Shown: positions 31,975-41,944, counted from the first letter of the stretch. The stretch is DNA of 64,000 nucleotides from Campylobacter concisus (GCF_003048835.2 NZ_CP060705.1:372001-436000), one strand, 5' to 3'. A program made the numbers and translations. Notes: generated by a model not told the origin, from the letters alone.

Positions 31975-33438
31975 ATGGCTCAAAAAACTATACTTATAAT
32001 AACTGATGGCATAGGATCAAACAAAAATGGCAAATTTAATGCATTTGAGGCGGCTAAAAAGCCAAACTACGATAAATTTTTTAAAGAAATTCCAAACTCA
32101 CTCATAAAAACTTCTGGAAACGCTGTGGGGCTACCTGAGGGGCAGATGGGAAATAGTGAAGTAGGGCACATGTGCATAGGAAGCGGTCGAGTTTTGTATC
32201 AAAATTTGGTCAAAATTTCACGCAGCTTTGATGACGGCTCTATAGCAGAAAATGAAGCACTAAAAGCTCTTTTTAAAAAGTGCAAAAAAATTCACGTCAT
32301 AGGGCTTTATAGCGACGGCGGCGTGCACTCTCATATGGAGCATTTTGACGGCATGTGCGAGCTTGCTAGTAAAAATGGCTGCGAAGTTTTTGCCCACGCT
32401 ATCACCGACGGACGCGACGTTAGCCCAAACAGCGGCCTAAATTTCATAAAAAGCTTGGAGGCTAAATTTAAGGTAGCGACCGTTTGTGGGAGATTTTACG
32501 CAATGGATAGAGATAAACGCTGGGAGCGCGTAAAAGAGGCCTATGATAGCTTGGTAGGGGGAGCAAATTTAAGCGATCTAGCACCAAGCGAGTATCTGCA
32601 AAAAAGCTACGACGAGGGCGTGACTGACGAGTTTGTAAAGCCAACAAGCTTTAATGGCTTTAGTGGTATGGGCGAAGATGACGGCGTGATCTTTATAAAT
32701 TTTAGAAATGATAGAGCAAGAGAGATTTGCGAGGCTCTAGGCGAGGAGAAATTTAGCGAGTTTGAGCGACCTTTTGCTATCAAAAATCTTATCACCATGA
32801 CCGAATATGACGCAAATTTTAAATTTGAAGTGCTATTTAAAAATGAAAAGATAAAAAACACTCTAAGCGAGGTCATAGCGGCCGCTGGTTTAAGGCAGCT
32901 TCACACGGCTGAGACTGAAAAATACGCCCACGTAACATTTTTCTTTAATGGTGGCGTCGAGGAGCTAGCCAGCAACGAAACAAGGGTGCTCATCCCTAGT
33001 CCAAAGGTCAAAACCTACGACGAAAAGCCAGAGATGAGCGCTGCTGAGGTTTGCAAGGCTGTGCTAAAGGGCATGGAGGATGAGCAAGACTTTATCGTAG
33101 TAAATTTCGCAAATGGCGATATGGTAGGACACACTGGCAACTACGAGGCTGCTATAAAGGCGGTTGAAGCAGTGGATAGGGCTCTTGGAGAAATTTACGC
33201 CAAGGCAAAAGAGAAAAACTACGCCATGATCATCACGAGCGATCACGGAAACTGCGAAGAGATGCGTGATAGCAGCGGCGAGCTACTGACAAATCACACA
33301 ACTTATGACGTCTTTTGCTTTGTTATGGCTGATGGGGTTAAAGAGCTAAAAAATGGCGGCCTAAACAACATCGCGCCTAGTGTTTTAAAGATCATGGGGC
33401 TTGAAATTCCAGCTGAAATGGACGAGGCGTTATTTTAA
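31975..33438 (+). CDS. gpmI: 2,3-bisphosphoglycerate-independent phosphoglycerate mutase
   Basis: This cytoplasmic glycolysis/gluconeogenesis enzyme interconverts 3- and 2-phosphoglycerate using two metal ions. The 487 residues show the alkaline-phosphatase-superfamily pattern: ITDGIGSN near the start, the catalytic Ser in GQMGNSEVGHM (about residue 60), AITDGRDV, FRNDRARE, NFANGDMVGHTGNYEA and SDHGNCEEM. It starts at ATG 31975 after AAGGATAAAATTT. It is followed 36 bases later by fabG. Confidence 0.96.
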   Translation: MAQKTILIITDGIGSNKNGKFNAFEAAKKPNYDKFFKEIPNSLIKTSGNAVGLPEGQMGNSEVGHMCIGSGRVLYQNLVKISRSFDDGSIAENEALKALFKKCKKIHVIGLYSDGGVHSHMEHFDGMCELASKNGCEVFAHAITDGRDVSPNSGLNFIKSLEAKFKVATVCGRFYAMDRDKRWERVKEAYDSLVGGANLSDLAPSEYLQKSYDEGVTDEFVKPTSFNGFSGMGEDDGVIFINFRNDRAREICEALGEEKFSEFERPFAIKNLITMTEYDANFKFEVLFKNEKIKNTLSEVIAAAGLRQLHTAETEKYAHVTFFFNGGVEELASNETRVLIPSPKVKTYDEKPEMSAAEVCKAVLKGMEDEQDFIVVNFANGDMVGHTGNYEAAIKAVEAVDRALGEIYAKAKEKNYAMIITSDHGNCEEMRDSSGELLTNHTTYDVFCFVMADGVKELKNGGLNNIAPSVLKIMGLEIPAEMDEALF

Positions 33439-33474
33439 ATTTGATAATATAAGCAAAATTTATAAGGAGAATCT

Positions 33475-34218
33475 ATGAAATTTAGCGGAAAAAACGTGCT
33501 AATAACAGGTGCAAGCAGAGGTATCGGCGCACAGATCGCAAAGACGCTTGCAAATATGGGCTTAAAAGTGTGGATAAACTACCGCTCAAAGCCTGAGATA
33601 GCAGACGCTTTGCAGGCTGAGATCGAGCAAAATGGCGGCAAGGCTGCAGTGATAAAATTTGACGCGACAGACGATGATGAATTTATAAAAGGTATAAATT
33701 TGATAGTCGATAGCGACGGCGAGCTAAGCTACCTCGTAAATAACGCTGGCATCACAAATGACAAGCTAGCGCTTCGCATGAAAACTAGCGAATTTACAGA
33801 TGTGATAAATGCAAATTTAACTTCAGCTTTCATAGGATGTAGGGAGGCTTTAAAAGTGATGAGCAAAAAGCGCTTTGGAGCAGTCGTAAACGTCGCATCT
33901 ATCGTTGGTGAGATGGGAAATGCTGGACAGGTGAATTATTCAGCCAGCAAGGGCGGACTAATCGCCATGAATAAGAGCTTTGCAAAAGAGGGCGCAAGCA
34001 GAAATATCCGCTTTAATAGCGTAACTCCGGGCTTTATCGAGACCGATATGACGCATGGGCTAAGCGATGAGGTGAAAAAAACTTATAGCGATAATATCCC
34101 GCTTAAACGCTTTGGCAGTGCTAGCGAGGTGGCCGAGGCCGTGGCATTTTTACTAAGTGATCATGCTAGCTACGTGACTGGCGAGACGCTAAAAATAAAC
34201 GGCGGACTTTATATGTAA
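33475..34218 (+). CDS. fabG: 3-oxoacyl-[ACP] reductase
   Basis: This short-chain dehydrogenase reduces 3-ketoacyl-ACP with NADPH in fatty acid elongation. The 247 residues include the cofactor motif GASRGIG (12-18), NNAG, and the catalytic Ser/Tyr/Lys in NVASIVGEMGNAGQVNYSAS followed by KGG. The C-terminal tail is GETLKINGGLYM. It precedes acpP and fabF in the fatty-acid cluster and has a strong AAGGAG site. Confidence 0.95.
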   Translation: MKFSGKNVLITGASRGIGAQIAKTLANMGLKVWINYRSKPEIADALQAEIEQNGGKAAVIKFDATDDDEFIKGINLIVDSDGELSYLVNNAGITNDKLALRMKTSEFTDVINANLTSAFIGCREALKVMSKKRFGAVVNVASIVGEMGNAGQVNYSASKGGLIAMNKSFAKEGASRNIRFNSVTPGFIETDMTHGLSDEVKKTYSDNIPLKRFGSASEVAEAVAFLLSDHASYVTGETLKINGGLYM

Positions 34219-34220
34219 TG

Positions 34221-34244
34221 AAATTTCAACAAGTTTTGAAATTT
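34221..34244 (+). terminator. Hairpin after fabG
   Basis: A perfect 9-bp inverted repeat, aaatttcaa/ttgaaattt, with a 6-nt loop follows the fabG stop by two bases. It has no G+C-rich stem or T-run, so it may be an mRNA 3'-end or processing hairpin separating fabG from the highly expressed acpP. Confidence 0.35.
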
Positions 34245-34304
34245 AAAATAAATAAAAGCGTAAATATTATAAGATAACAGACATTTTTTATAAGGAGACC
34301 TTAA

Positions 34305-34538
34305 ATGGCAGTATTTGAAGACGTAAGAGACGTAGTTGTAGAGCAACTAAGCGTAGATCCACAAGCGGTAAAACTAGAGTCTAAAATCATCGAAGATTTG
34401 GGCGCTGATTCACTTGACGTTGTAGAGCTAGTTATGGCTTTAGAAGAGAAATTTGAAGTAGAAATTCCTGATAGCGAAGCAGAGAAATTAGTAAGCATTC
34501 AAGACGTTGTAAATTATATAGAAAAACTAGGCAAATAA
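34305..34538 (+). CDS. acpP: Acyl carrier protein
   Basis: This is a 77-residue acidic carrier of acyl chains. The phosphopantetheine attachment Ser is in the canonical [11 protein letters not shown] motif (Ser37 region). The four-helix length and charge match AcpP. A TAAGGAG site precedes ATG 34305. The preceding 86 bases include an AT-rich TATTATAAG stretch that could carry its own promoter. Confidence 0.97.
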   Translation: MAVFEDVRDVVVEQLSVDPQAVKLESKIIEDLGADSLDVVELVMALEEKFEVEIPDSEAEKLVSIQDVVNYIEKLGK

Positions 34539-34572
34539 TTTAAATTTGCATAGTTTGATTTAAGGAGATGTA

Positions 34573-35784
34573 TTGAAACGAGTCGTTGTAACTGGTATTG
34601 GCATGATAAACGCACTTGGTCTTGATAAAGAGAGCTCTTTTAAGGCTATTTGCGATGGTAAAACAGGTGTGAAAGAGATCACGAGCTTTGATGTAAGCGA
34701 ATTCCCTGTTAAAATTGCTGCCGAGATAACTGATTTTGATCCAAATAGCATTTTAGACGGCAAAGAGGTGAAAAAAGTAGATCGTTTCATACAGCTTGGC
34801 ATAAAAGCATCTAACGAAGCTATGGCTGATGCAAATTTTAAGGAGTTTGACGCTCATAAATTTGGCGTTAGTTCAGCGGCTGGTATAGGTGGTTTGCCAA
34901 ATATTGAGAAAAACTCAATCACATATTTTGAAAAAGGCGTAAAGAGAATTTCGCCATTTTTCATCCCATCTGCACTTGTAAATATGCTAGGTGGCATAGT
35001 TTCAATAAATCACGGACTAAAAGGTCCAAATTTATCAAGCGTAACAGCTTGTGCAGCAAGCACTCATGCGATATCACAAGCTGCAAAATGCATAATGATC
35101 GGTCAAGCAACAAATATGCTAGTTATCGGTGCTGAATCAACTATTTGCGGCGTCGGAATAGGTGGCTTTGCAGCGATGAAGGCACTATCAACGAGAAATG
35201 ATGAGCCAAGTAAGGCATCAAGGCCATTTGATGCAAACCGCGATGGCTTTGTAATGGGCGAGGGCGCTGGCGCACTTGTGCTTGAAGAGTATGAGTCAGC
35301 TGTTGCAAGAGGTGCTAAAATTTACGCTGAAGTAGTTGGCTTTGGTGAGAGCGGAGACGCACACCACATCACATCACCAACACTTGAAGGTCCATTAAGC
35401 GCGATGAAGCAAGCACTTGATATGGCAAAAGGCGTAAAAATAGACTATGTCAATGCGCATGGTACTTCAACGCCTGTAAATGATAAAAATGAGACAGCTG
35501 CACTAAAGGCTGTTTTCGGTGATAAGTGCCCACCAGTTAGTTCAACTAAAGGTCAGACTGGACACTGCTTAGGTGGTGCTGGTGCGATCGAAGCTGTCAT
35601 ATCTATAATGGCAATGAGAGATGGCATCATCCCTCCAACGATAAACTACGAAACACCAGATCCAGACTGTGATCTAGACTACGTTCCAAATAAAGCTAGA
35701 AAAGCTGATATAAAAGCTGTTATGAGCAACTCATTTGGCTTTGGTGGAACAAATGGCGTCGTGATATTTAAAAAGTTGGATTAA
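34573..35784 (+). CDS. fabF: 3-oxoacyl-[ACP] synthase II
   Basis: This 403-residue condensing enzyme elongates acyl-ACP with malonyl-ACP. The catalytic Cys is in [12 protein letters not shown]. The two active-site His residues are in [11 protein letters not shown] and [13 protein letters not shown], and the C-terminal [10 protein letters not shown] loop is present. The start is TTG 34573, five bases after AAGGAG; a nearby ATG is in a frame that stops at once. accA begins one base after its stop. Confidence 0.96.
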   Translation: MKRVVVTGIGMINALGLDKESSFKAICDGKTGVKEITSFDVSEFPVKIAAEITDFDPNSILDGKEVKKVDRFIQLGIKASNEAMADANFKEFDAHKFGVSSAAGIGGLPNIEKNSITYFEKGVKRISPFFIPSALVNMLGGIVSINHGLKGPNLSSVTACAASTHAISQAAKCIMIGQATNMLVIGAESTICGVGIGGFAAMKALSTRNDEPSKASRPFDANRDGFVMGEGAGALVLEEYESAVARGAKIYAEVVGFGESGDAHHITSPTLEGPLSAMKQALDMAKGVKIDYVNAHGTSTPVNDKNETAALKAVFGDKCPPVSSTKGQTGHCLGGAGAIEAVISIMAMRDGIIPPTINYETPDPDCDLDYVPNKARKADIKAVMSNSFGFGGTNGVVIFKKLD

Positions 35785-35785
35785 G

Positions 35786-36721
35786 ATGTCAAATTATTTA
35801 GATTTTGAAAAGAGCATAAAGCAAATTGATGAAGATATAGCAAATGCTAAGATCAGAGGCGATGAACATGCTGTTGAAATTTTAAATAAGAACCTATCTA
35901 AAGAGATATCAAAAGTATATAAAAATTTAAACGAATATCAGCGTTTACAACTTGCTCGTCACCCAGACAGACCATACGCTATTGATTATATAAATTCATT
36001 TTTAGTTGATAGCTATGAGATCCATGGCGACAGGGCATTTCGCGACGACCCAGCAATAGTTTGCTACATCGGCTATATCGGAGGCAAAAAGGCTGTCGTT
36101 ATAGGTGAGCAAAAAGGTCGTGGCACTAAAAATAAACTAAAAAGAAATTTTGGTATGCCTCATCCGGAGGGCTACCGAAAGGCTTTACGCGTAGCAAAAT
36201 TGGCTGAGAAATTTAACCTACCTATCTTATTTTTGATAGACACTCCGGGCGCATATCCTGGTGTTGGCGCTGAAGAGCGAGGTCAAAGCGAGGCCATAGC
36301 TAGAAATTTATTTGAATTTGCAAATTTAAAAACTCCAATAATAGCTGTCGTTATCGGCGAAGGTGGAAGTGGCGGCGCCTTAGCTATTGGTGTGGCTGAT
36401 AGACTTGCCATGATGAAAAACTCTGTCTTTTCAGTCATCTCGCCAGAAGGTTGTGCAGCGATACTTTGGAACGACCCAGCTAAACAAGAGCAAGCTACAA
36501 AATCTATGAAGATAACGGCCGATGACTTAAAAAATTTATCGCTTATAGATGACGTGATAAACGAGCCGATAAATGGAGCTCATAGAGATAAAGACGGTGC
36601 TGCAAAAGCACTTGCAAACTACTTCATATCAGAGCTAGCCGAGCTTGAGAAGCTTGATATAAACGAGCTTGTCGCAAAAAGAATAGACAAAATCCTCTCT
36701 ATCGGGGCTTATGAAGAGTAA
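35786..36721 (+). CDS. accA: Acetyl-CoA carboxylase carboxyltransferase alpha subunit
   Basis: The 311-residue alpha subunit transfers carboxyl from biotin to acetyl-CoA together with AccD. Typical segments are [69 protein letters not shown] and [15 protein letters not shown]. It starts one base after fabF, so the two are translationally linked in the fatty-acid operon. Confidence 0.96.
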   Translation: MSNYLDFEKSIKQIDEDIANAKIRGDEHAVEILNKNLSKEISKVYKNLNEYQRLQLARHPDRPYAIDYINSFLVDSYEIHGDRAFRDDPAIVCYIGYIGGKKAVVIGEQKGRGTKNKLKRNFGMPHPEGYRKALRVAKLAEKFNLPILFLIDTPGAYPGVGAEERGQSEAIARNLFEFANLKTPIIAVVIGEGGSGGALAIGVADRLAMMKNSVFSVISPEGCAAILWNDPAKQEQATKSMKITADDLKNLSLIDDVINEPINGAHRDKDGAAKALANYFISELAELEKLDINELVAKRIDKILSIGAYEE

Positions 36722-36731
36722 AATTTATAGT

Positions 36732-36768
36732 CACAAGTGAGTTGAAAGTTTAATTAAATTCGCTTGTG
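36732..36768 (+). terminator. Hairpin after accA
   Basis: The arms cacaagtga (36732-36740) and tcgcttgtg (36760-36768) pair over 9 bp with one G-U. No T-run follows directly. It marks the probable end of the fatty-acid operon. The rest of the gap to 36924 is AT-rich without further features. Confidence 0.45.
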
Positions 36769-36924
36769 GCCCTCCTTGACGCTAAATTTAATGTACCTTT
36801 TTTAAATTTTAAAAATTAAACAATTTTATATTTTTATCCCACTCTTTTAAATTTTAATAACTCATCTATGCGACTTTTAAGTGTTTAAAGCTAAAATTCT
36901 TAGCAAATTTCATAAAGGCTATTT

Positions 36925-37779
36925 GTGGATAAATTTCAAGAAAAATATATAAAACTTTCAAAAGATTACTACAAAAATAACGGCAATGCAGCAAGCGTGG
37001 AGGCTTTGTATCAGTTTAAAGAAGAGCTTGAGGCAAGCGAGGATATGCAGGCAAAGAGCGTTTTAGTCGATATTTATCAGCTTTTGTCTATGCAAAAGAG
37101 TGCTTACGAGTTACTTTTAAAGATACACGATAAAAACGATAAAAAGCAGCTAAAAACGCTTGGTTATCTTGCGCAGTTTATGGATGAGGGCGACAAATGG
37201 GCGGTGCCAAGGCCAAAGAGCAAAGAGCAAATTTTAGCTCAAAAGGCAAAGGCTGCCACCTTGCCAAAATTTCGCTATCACCCAGAGCCTTTAAAAACTG
37301 GTGCATTTAGAGACGATATGAGTGTCATCTGCGAGTGTTGCGGCGAAAACACTGAAATTTACTATGAAAATGGCATATACAGCGAGCAAGATGTTACCTA
37401 TCTTTGCCCAGCTTGCATCGCAAATGGCGCAGCTGCTAAGAAATTTGACGCTACTTTTGTGCAAGACGCCGACCAACTCGCCACGGATGACGCCAAAAAA
37501 GATGATGAGCTTTTTAGAAGAACACCTGGCTATGAGAGCTGGCAGGGCGAGCACTGGGTGGCATGCTGTGATGATTATTGCGCATTTTTGGGCGATGTGG
37601 GCACGAAGGAGCTTTTAGAGCTTGGCATCGCAGACGAGGTCTTTGATGACTACGCAAAAAGGGACGATTACGACGTGAAAATGGCTCGCGAGCTGCTTGT
37701 AGCTGGCGGCGACTTTGCTGGATATTTGTTTCGTTGCTTGCACTGTAAAAAGTATCACATCTATATCGATGCTTGCTAG
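36925..37779 (+). CDS. CbrC-family (UPF0167) protein
   Basis: The protein has 284 residues and begins at GTG 36925. After a helical N-terminus, residues from about 115 read FRYHPEPLKTGAF, CECCGENTEIYY, YLCPACIANGAAAKKFDATF and, near the end, FRCLHCKKYHIY. This is the CbrC/UPF0167 pattern with several CxxC pairs that probably bind zinc. In E. coli cbrC is a CreBC-regulated gene linked to colicin E2 tolerance; the molecular function is unknown. A DUF1963 gene follows 12 bases later, a frequent partner type among stress-related unknowns. Confidence 0.75.
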   Translation: MDKFQEKYIKLSKDYYKNNGNAASVEALYQFKEELEASEDMQAKSVLVDIYQLLSMQKSAYELLLKIHDKNDKKQLKTLGYLAQFMDEGDKWAVPRPKSKEQILAQKAKAATLPKFRYHPEPLKTGAFRDDMSVICECCGENTEIYYENGIYSEQDVTYLCPACIANGAAAKKFDATFVQDADQLATDDAKKDDELFRRTPGYESWQGEHWVACCDDYCAFLGDVGTKELLELGIADEVFDDYAKRDDYDVKMARELLVAGGDFAGYLFRCLHCKKYHIYIDAC

Positions 37780-37791
37780 AAAGGGAAAAAT

Positions 37792-38634
37792 ATGGATCTA
37801 AATGAAATTTATAAAGGCTGCAAAGAGCGCGGTCTGGAGAGGCTTTTTGTATTTTTAAAGCCAATGGCTAAAAATGCTATAAAGATAGATGCGCAGGCTA
37901 AAAGTGACGATGATATCGCCATTGGAGCGTCTAAATTTGGCGGACAGCCAGATCTGCCAGCTAGTGTGCCTTGGCCGTCAAATGAAAACGGCGCGCTTAG
38001 CTTTGTGGCGCAGATAAATTTTGCTGAAGTCAGCAAATTTGACACCGATGGGTTACTACCAAAAAGTGGCATGCTCTATCTTTTTTATGATATAAATTTA
38101 CGCATTTGGGGCTACGACCCTGCTGATAAAAAGGGCTTTGCCGTGATCTTTGTCGAGGCAGCTCAAGACCAGCTTGCTCGCCAAAACATGGATGGCGGAA
38201 ATTTCACATTTGGCGCACGCTCTCTTAGCTTTAAAAACGAGCTAAATTTGCCAAGTTTGCAAAGCTCGCTCGTGCCATTTGGTAAATTTAGCGAGGAGGA
38301 GTGGGAGGCATATCACGATGTCATCGAGCCAAGCTGGCAGGCCAAAGAAAACAAGCTACTTGGTCACTCTGACAACATCCAAGACGGCATGGAGCTAGAG
38401 TGTGAGCTCGTGGCAAATGGCCTTGACTGCGGCGATGGTAGCGCTTATCACCACCAAAATATCGCGGAGTTTGAGAAAAATGCCGCCCAGTGGCAGCTGC
38501 TTTTGCAGATAGATAGCGACTGGGAGAGTGACATGGACTGGGACGGAGAGGGTAGAGTTTATCTATGGATAAAAAAGGACGACCTAGCGGCGCGTGACTT
38601 TAGCAAGACGTGGCTAGTTTTGCAAACGAGTTAG
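37792..38634 (+). CDS. DUF1963 (YwqG-like) protein
   Basis: This is a 280-residue cytoplasmic protein. The signature GASKFGGQPDLPASVPWP near residue 43, then LSFVAQINFAEV, GMLYLFYD and the late LLLQIDSDWESDMDWDGEGR match the YwqG/DUF1963 family, whose biochemical role is not established. Gene context ties it to the CbrC-like gene just upstream. Confidence 0.8.
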   Translation: MDLNEIYKGCKERGLERLFVFLKPMAKNAIKIDAQAKSDDDIAIGASKFGGQPDLPASVPWPSNENGALSFVAQINFAEVSKFDTDGLLPKSGMLYLFYDINLRIWGYDPADKKGFAVIFVEAAQDQLARQNMDGGNFTFGARSLSFKNELNLPSLQSSLVPFGKFSEEEWEAYHDVIEPSWQAKENKLLGHSDNIQDGMELECELVANGLDCGDGSAYHHQNIAEFEKNAAQWQLLLQIDSDWESDMDWDGEGRVYLWIKKDDLAARDFSKTWLVLQTS

Positions 38635-38830
38635 GGGCGAAATTTAGCCAAGAGCTTTTGATATGCGTCTGGTAGTAAAATTATTATTGCTGTTTTTTGG
38701 TGAGCCATATAAATTTCGCGCTTAGAATATGTAAATTTAAAGGCAAATGGTAGATTAAATTTACGCTACTTAGATCAAATTTAATTTTTTTATAATTTAC
38801 CGCCAGCTAAATTTACCTTGCAAGTGACTT

Positions 38831-39007
38831 TTACTCCCAAACTAGCGGCTTAACACCAAATTTGCCAGCTTTTTTATATTCTTTTTCTAGGTTGCACTCG
38901 CGTTTTTTTGTTTTTTTGCGTGACCGCTCAAAAGCGTATCTTTATGCCAGTTGTGATATTTGGCATTTATATCTTTTAAATTTCACGTAACCAGCAAATC
39001 TATCCAT
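38831..39007 (-). pseudogene. Remnant of a small gene with two frameshifts
   Basis: On the minus strand from ATG 39007 the pieces MDRFAGYVKFKRY, NAKYHNWHKDTLLSGHAKKQ and ECNLEKEYKKAGKFGVKPLV (then WE-stop) follow one another in different frames. Together they look like a decayed or misread protein of about 58 residues, with one shift at A-rich sequence. I do not recognise the family. The rest of the 426-base gap (38635-38830 and 39008-39060) shows nothing I can support. Confidence 0.35.
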
Positions 39008-39060
39008 ACGCCAAATTTAGGCAAATTTTAGTAAAATCTTCAAAAATTTAAAGGCAAAAT

Positions 39061-39675
39061 ATGTTTAATGGCTTAATCAGAGAGCTTGCCGAGGTCATTA
39101 GCTACTCGCAAAATGTTTTACGGCTAAAGGCTAAATTTCGCCCAAATTTAGGCGACAGCATCGCAGTAAATGGCGCTTGCTTAAGCGTGACCAAACTATA
39201 TGATGATGGCTTTAGCGTGGAGCTAAGCGCAGAGAGTAGGGCAAATGTCGCGGTTGAAAATTTAAGTGGCTTGGTGCATATAGAGCCAGCGATGAAGCTT
39301 GGAGAGCGTGTGGATGGGCATTTGATGCAAGGACACATCGACTTTATCGGCGTGATCTCGGCTATAAAAAAGCATGAAAACGGCGTTGATTTCTACATCG
39401 ACCTGCCAAAGGAGGCGATGGCTCTGATGGCAAACAAGGGCTCAGTGGGCGTTGAGGGCGTGAGCCTAACGATAAATGAAATTTTGCCAAAGGGCATAAG
39501 GCTAACTATCATTCCCATCACATTTAGAGATAGCCTTTTTGGCACTTTCAAGGTCGGCAGACGCGTAAATATCGAGAGTGACCTGCTGGCTCGCTACGTG
39601 GCTAGGATGCTTGATGCTAAGCAAAATGGCGGCCTTAGCTGGGACGAGGTCGAGAGAATTTCAAGCCTCTACTAA
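39061..39675 (+). CDS. ribE: Riboflavin synthase alpha chain
   Basis: This enzyme dismutates two 6,7-dimethyl-8-ribityllumazines to riboflavin. The 204 residues form two lumazine-binding repeats: MFNGLIRELAEV...LGDSIAVNGACLSV and HIDFIGVISAI...GSVGVEGVSLTIN. It starts at ATG 39061 behind AAAGGC and precedes pgeF by ten bases. Confidence 0.95.
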   Translation: MFNGLIRELAEVISYSQNVLRLKAKFRPNLGDSIAVNGACLSVTKLYDDGFSVELSAESRANVAVENLSGLVHIEPAMKLGERVDGHLMQGHIDFIGVISAIKKHENGVDFYIDLPKEAMALMANKGSVGVEGVSLTINEILPKGIRLTIIPITFRDSLFGTFKVGRRVNIESDLLARYVARMLDAKQNGGLSWDEVERISSLY

Positions 39676-39685
39676 GCGAGCGAAG

Positions 39686-40405
39686 ATGCGTGAAAATTTA
39701 GAGATCGTTTTTGATAAAAATGGCATCACTGCTGGCTTTACAAACAGGTTTGGCGGTGTGAGTGAGGGTAAATTTAGCTCGCTAAATCTTGGCGATCACG
39801 TGGGTGACAACCTAGCAGACGTCATCAAAAATAGAGAAATTTTGGCTAGAAATTTAGGTGTTAGGCAGCTTAAATTTATGAAGCAGATCCACTCGGACAA
39901 GGTTTTTGTCCTTGAAAACGAGGACGACGAGCTGCCAGAGTGCGACGCTGTGATCACAAATTTAAGTGATGTTGGCATATGCGTCTTGGTGGCGGACTGC
40001 TCGCCTGTCGTGATGATAGATGAAAAGCGTGGCGTGATCTGCGTGGCTCATGCAGGAAGAGCTGGCGTGACGCTAAAAATTTGCACAAAAGCAGTTACGC
40101 TTATGAGCGAGAAATTTGGCTCAAAAGCAGATGAAATGAGCGTCTTTGTCGGAGCAAATATAAAGGGCAGCTGCTACGAGATAGGCGAGCTTGACCTTGG
40201 GGAATTTAACGCATATAAGATAGGTAGAAATTTTGATATGAACGCGGCCTTAAGAGATGAATTTAGCGCACTTGGGGTTAAAAATCTAAACTTTAGCGAG
40301 GTCTGCACGCACTGCGATGAGAGATATTTTTCGTACCGAAGAGACGGCGTGTGCGGTAGATTTTGCGGATTTGCGGTCAAATTTAAGGATAAAAATGGGA
40401 TATGA
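39686..40405 (+). CDS. pgeF: Multicopper/laccase-like purine nucleoside phosphorylase family protein (PgeF/YfiH)
   Basis: The start is set at ATG 39686, where homology begins (MRENLEIVF); a start 36 codons upstream would lie inside ribE. The 239-residue protein has the family landmarks ITAGFTNRFGGVS, QIHSDKV, VADCSPVVM and the C-terminal CTHCDERYFSYRRDG. The usual HAGWRG reads HAGRAG here. Members have been described both as purine nucleoside phosphorylases and as peptidoglycan-editing factors. Confidence 0.88.
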   Translation: MRENLEIVFDKNGITAGFTNRFGGVSEGKFSSLNLGDHVGDNLADVIKNREILARNLGVRQLKFMKQIHSDKVFVLENEDDELPECDAVITNLSDVGICVLVADCSPVVMIDEKRGVICVAHAGRAGVTLKICTKAVTLMSEKFGSKADEMSVFVGANIKGSCYEIGELDLGEFNAYKIGRNFDMNAALRDEFSALGVKNLNFSEVCTHCDERYFSYRRDGVCGRFCGFAVKFKDKNGI

Positions 40406-40604
40406 GAGTTTTAAAAATCCACTAGCGGCAAAAATAGCTCAAAACGCTAGAAATTTGGGCTTTGAGCAGCTTATGAACGAAGAGTTTGTACAGATGCTTC
40501 TTAGCTCAAAAAAGATGGAACTAAGTGCCGTGGATAGGGAAAATGTCGAGCAAATTTTTATAAAACTGATGGAGATAGAAGAGAAAGTACAACTTAGCAA
40601 ATAA
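40395..40604 (+). CDS. Small conserved-looking hypothetical protein (69 aa)
   Basis: The start is taken at ATG 40395, five bases after AAGGA, overlapping the pgeF stop by 11 bases. The 69-residue product is helical and charged (FEQLMNEEFVQMLLSSKKME, then ENVEQIFIKLMEIEEKVQL), without a known motif. Overlap with pgeF and 10-base spacing to the isoaspartyl dipeptidase gene support translation. Confidence 0.65.
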   Translation: MGYESFKNPLAAKIAQNARNLGFEQLMNEEFVQMLLSSKKMELSAVDRENVEQIFIKLMEIEEKVQLSK

Positions 40605-40614
40605 AGGAGAAAAT

Positions 40615-41754
40615 ATGCTTTTGCTTAAAAATGCTAATCTATACACGCCAAAATTTCTTGGCAAATGCGATGTTTTGGTAGGTGGCGGTAAAATTTTAGC
40701 CATCGGCGAGGGGCTAAGCTTTAGCGTAGAAGGGCTAGAAATTTACGACCTAAAGGGCAAAATTTTGGTTCCAGGCCTCATTGATCAGCACGTGCATATC
40801 ACGGGTGGCGGCGGCGAGGCTGGATATCACTCAAGAACTCCTGAGATCACGCTTAGCCAGATCGTAAAGTACGGCACGACGACGCTTGTTGGCGTTTTGG
40901 GGACTGATGGGGTTACTAGAAGCTTGGAAAATCTCTACTCAAAGGCAAAAGCGCTCGAGTTTGAGGGCATCTCGACCTTCATCCACACCGGCTCATACGC
41001 AAGCCCCTGTGTGACATTTACCGGCGACATCGCAAAAGATCTCATACTAATCGACAAAGTGATCGGCGTGAAGATCGCACTGACCGACAACCGCGGTAGC
41101 TACGTCTCAAAAGAGGAGCTCATCAAGATCCTAAGCAAGATACGTATAGGCGGCATGGTCTCTAAAAAAGGCGGCGTGCTTCACATGCATATGGGAGGGC
41201 TGAGTGAGAAATTTGACAACGTCTTTAAGGTGATAAAAGACTATGAATTCCCAGTTCATTACTTCTCGCCGACACACTGCGCTAGGACGAAAGACCTGTT
41301 TAACGAGGCTTTGAAATTTCAAAAAATAGGCGGAAACGTCGATATCACAAGCGGTGGAAGTAAATTTGCCCCACTTCATGAGGTGGTAGCTTACGGCCTT
41401 GAAAATGGGCTAAATTTAGAGCGCTTAACAATGAGCTCAGACGGAAACGGCAGCGTGCCTAAATTTAACGAAAATGGCGAGCTTATCGGATATGGCTGTG
41501 CGTCATGTGCGTCAAATTTAGAGGTATTGCAAGCTTTAGTGAGAAATAAAATTTTAAATATAGAAGATACTTTGGCATTGATGAGTAAAAACGTGGCGAG
41601 GTATCTAAATTTAAGCCAAAAAGGCGAGATCAAAGTTGGCAATGACGCTGATCTTTGCGTCTTTGATGAAGAGCTAAATTTATACGACGTGATCGCAAAA
41701 GGTGAGTTTTGTGTCAAGGACGAAAAGGTCGTTAAAAAAGGCTTTTTTGAGTAA
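40615..41754 (+). CDS. iadA: Isoaspartyl dipeptidase
   Basis: This 379-residue amidohydrolase hydrolyses beta-aspartyl dipeptides formed by protein ageing. The metal-binding LIDQHVHITGGGGEAGYHSR is at about residue 56. GVLGTDGVTRS, TGSYASP, the LHMHMGG pair, HYFSPTHC and the catalytic Asp in MSSDGNGSVP follow. It starts behind AAAGGAG. Confidence 0.92.
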   Translation: MLLLKNANLYTPKFLGKCDVLVGGGKILAIGEGLSFSVEGLEIYDLKGKILVPGLIDQHVHITGGGGEAGYHSRTPEITLSQIVKYGTTTLVGVLGTDGVTRSLENLYSKAKALEFEGISTFIHTGSYASPCVTFTGDIAKDLILIDKVIGVKIALTDNRGSYVSKEELIKILSKIRIGGMVSKKGGVLHMHMGGLSEKFDNVFKVIKDYEFPVHYFSPTHCARTKDLFNEALKFQKIGGNVDITSGGSKFAPLHEVVAYGLENGLNLERLTMSSDGNGSVPKFNENGELIGYGCASCASNLEVLQALVRNKILNIEDTLALMSKNVARYLNLSQKGEIKVGNDADLCVFDEELNLYDVIAKGEFCVKDEKVVKKGFFE

Positions 41755-41770
41755 ATTTAAAGAAATTTGA

Positions 41771-41817
41771 GCTTTATTTGTAGCTAAAAATATCTTTAAA
41801 TTTAGCTTCAATAAAGC
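41771..41817 (+). terminator. Hairpin between iadA and rpsB
   Basis: Imperfect arms gctttatt-tg-agctaaa type (from 41771) and tttagct-tc-aataaagc (to 41817) form about 15 pairs interrupted by one internal mismatch pair. It lies just upstream of the rpsB -10 box, so it could end iadA transcription. No T-run follows. Confidence 0.45.
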
Positions 41818-41827
41818 CAAGTTTCAA

Positions 41828-41833
41828 TATAAT
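41828..41833 (+). promoter_or_regulatory. -10 box and leader of the rpsB-tsf operon
   Basis: A perfect TATAAT lies 111 bases before the rpsB start, giving a roughly 105-base leader. The leader contains a small hairpin (aggca/tgcct, 41915-41927) just before the AAGGAG site. S2 often regulates its own leader in bacteria. Whether this one does is not evident. Confidence 0.55.
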
Positions 41834-41944
41834 CCAAGCTTTATTTCACACACGGCAATCCTAAATTTGGTTGTGCGAAAGCATTAATGGTCGTGGAGGA
41901 TAAAACTAAATTCAAGGCAAAATGCCTAAAACAAGGAGAAACTC

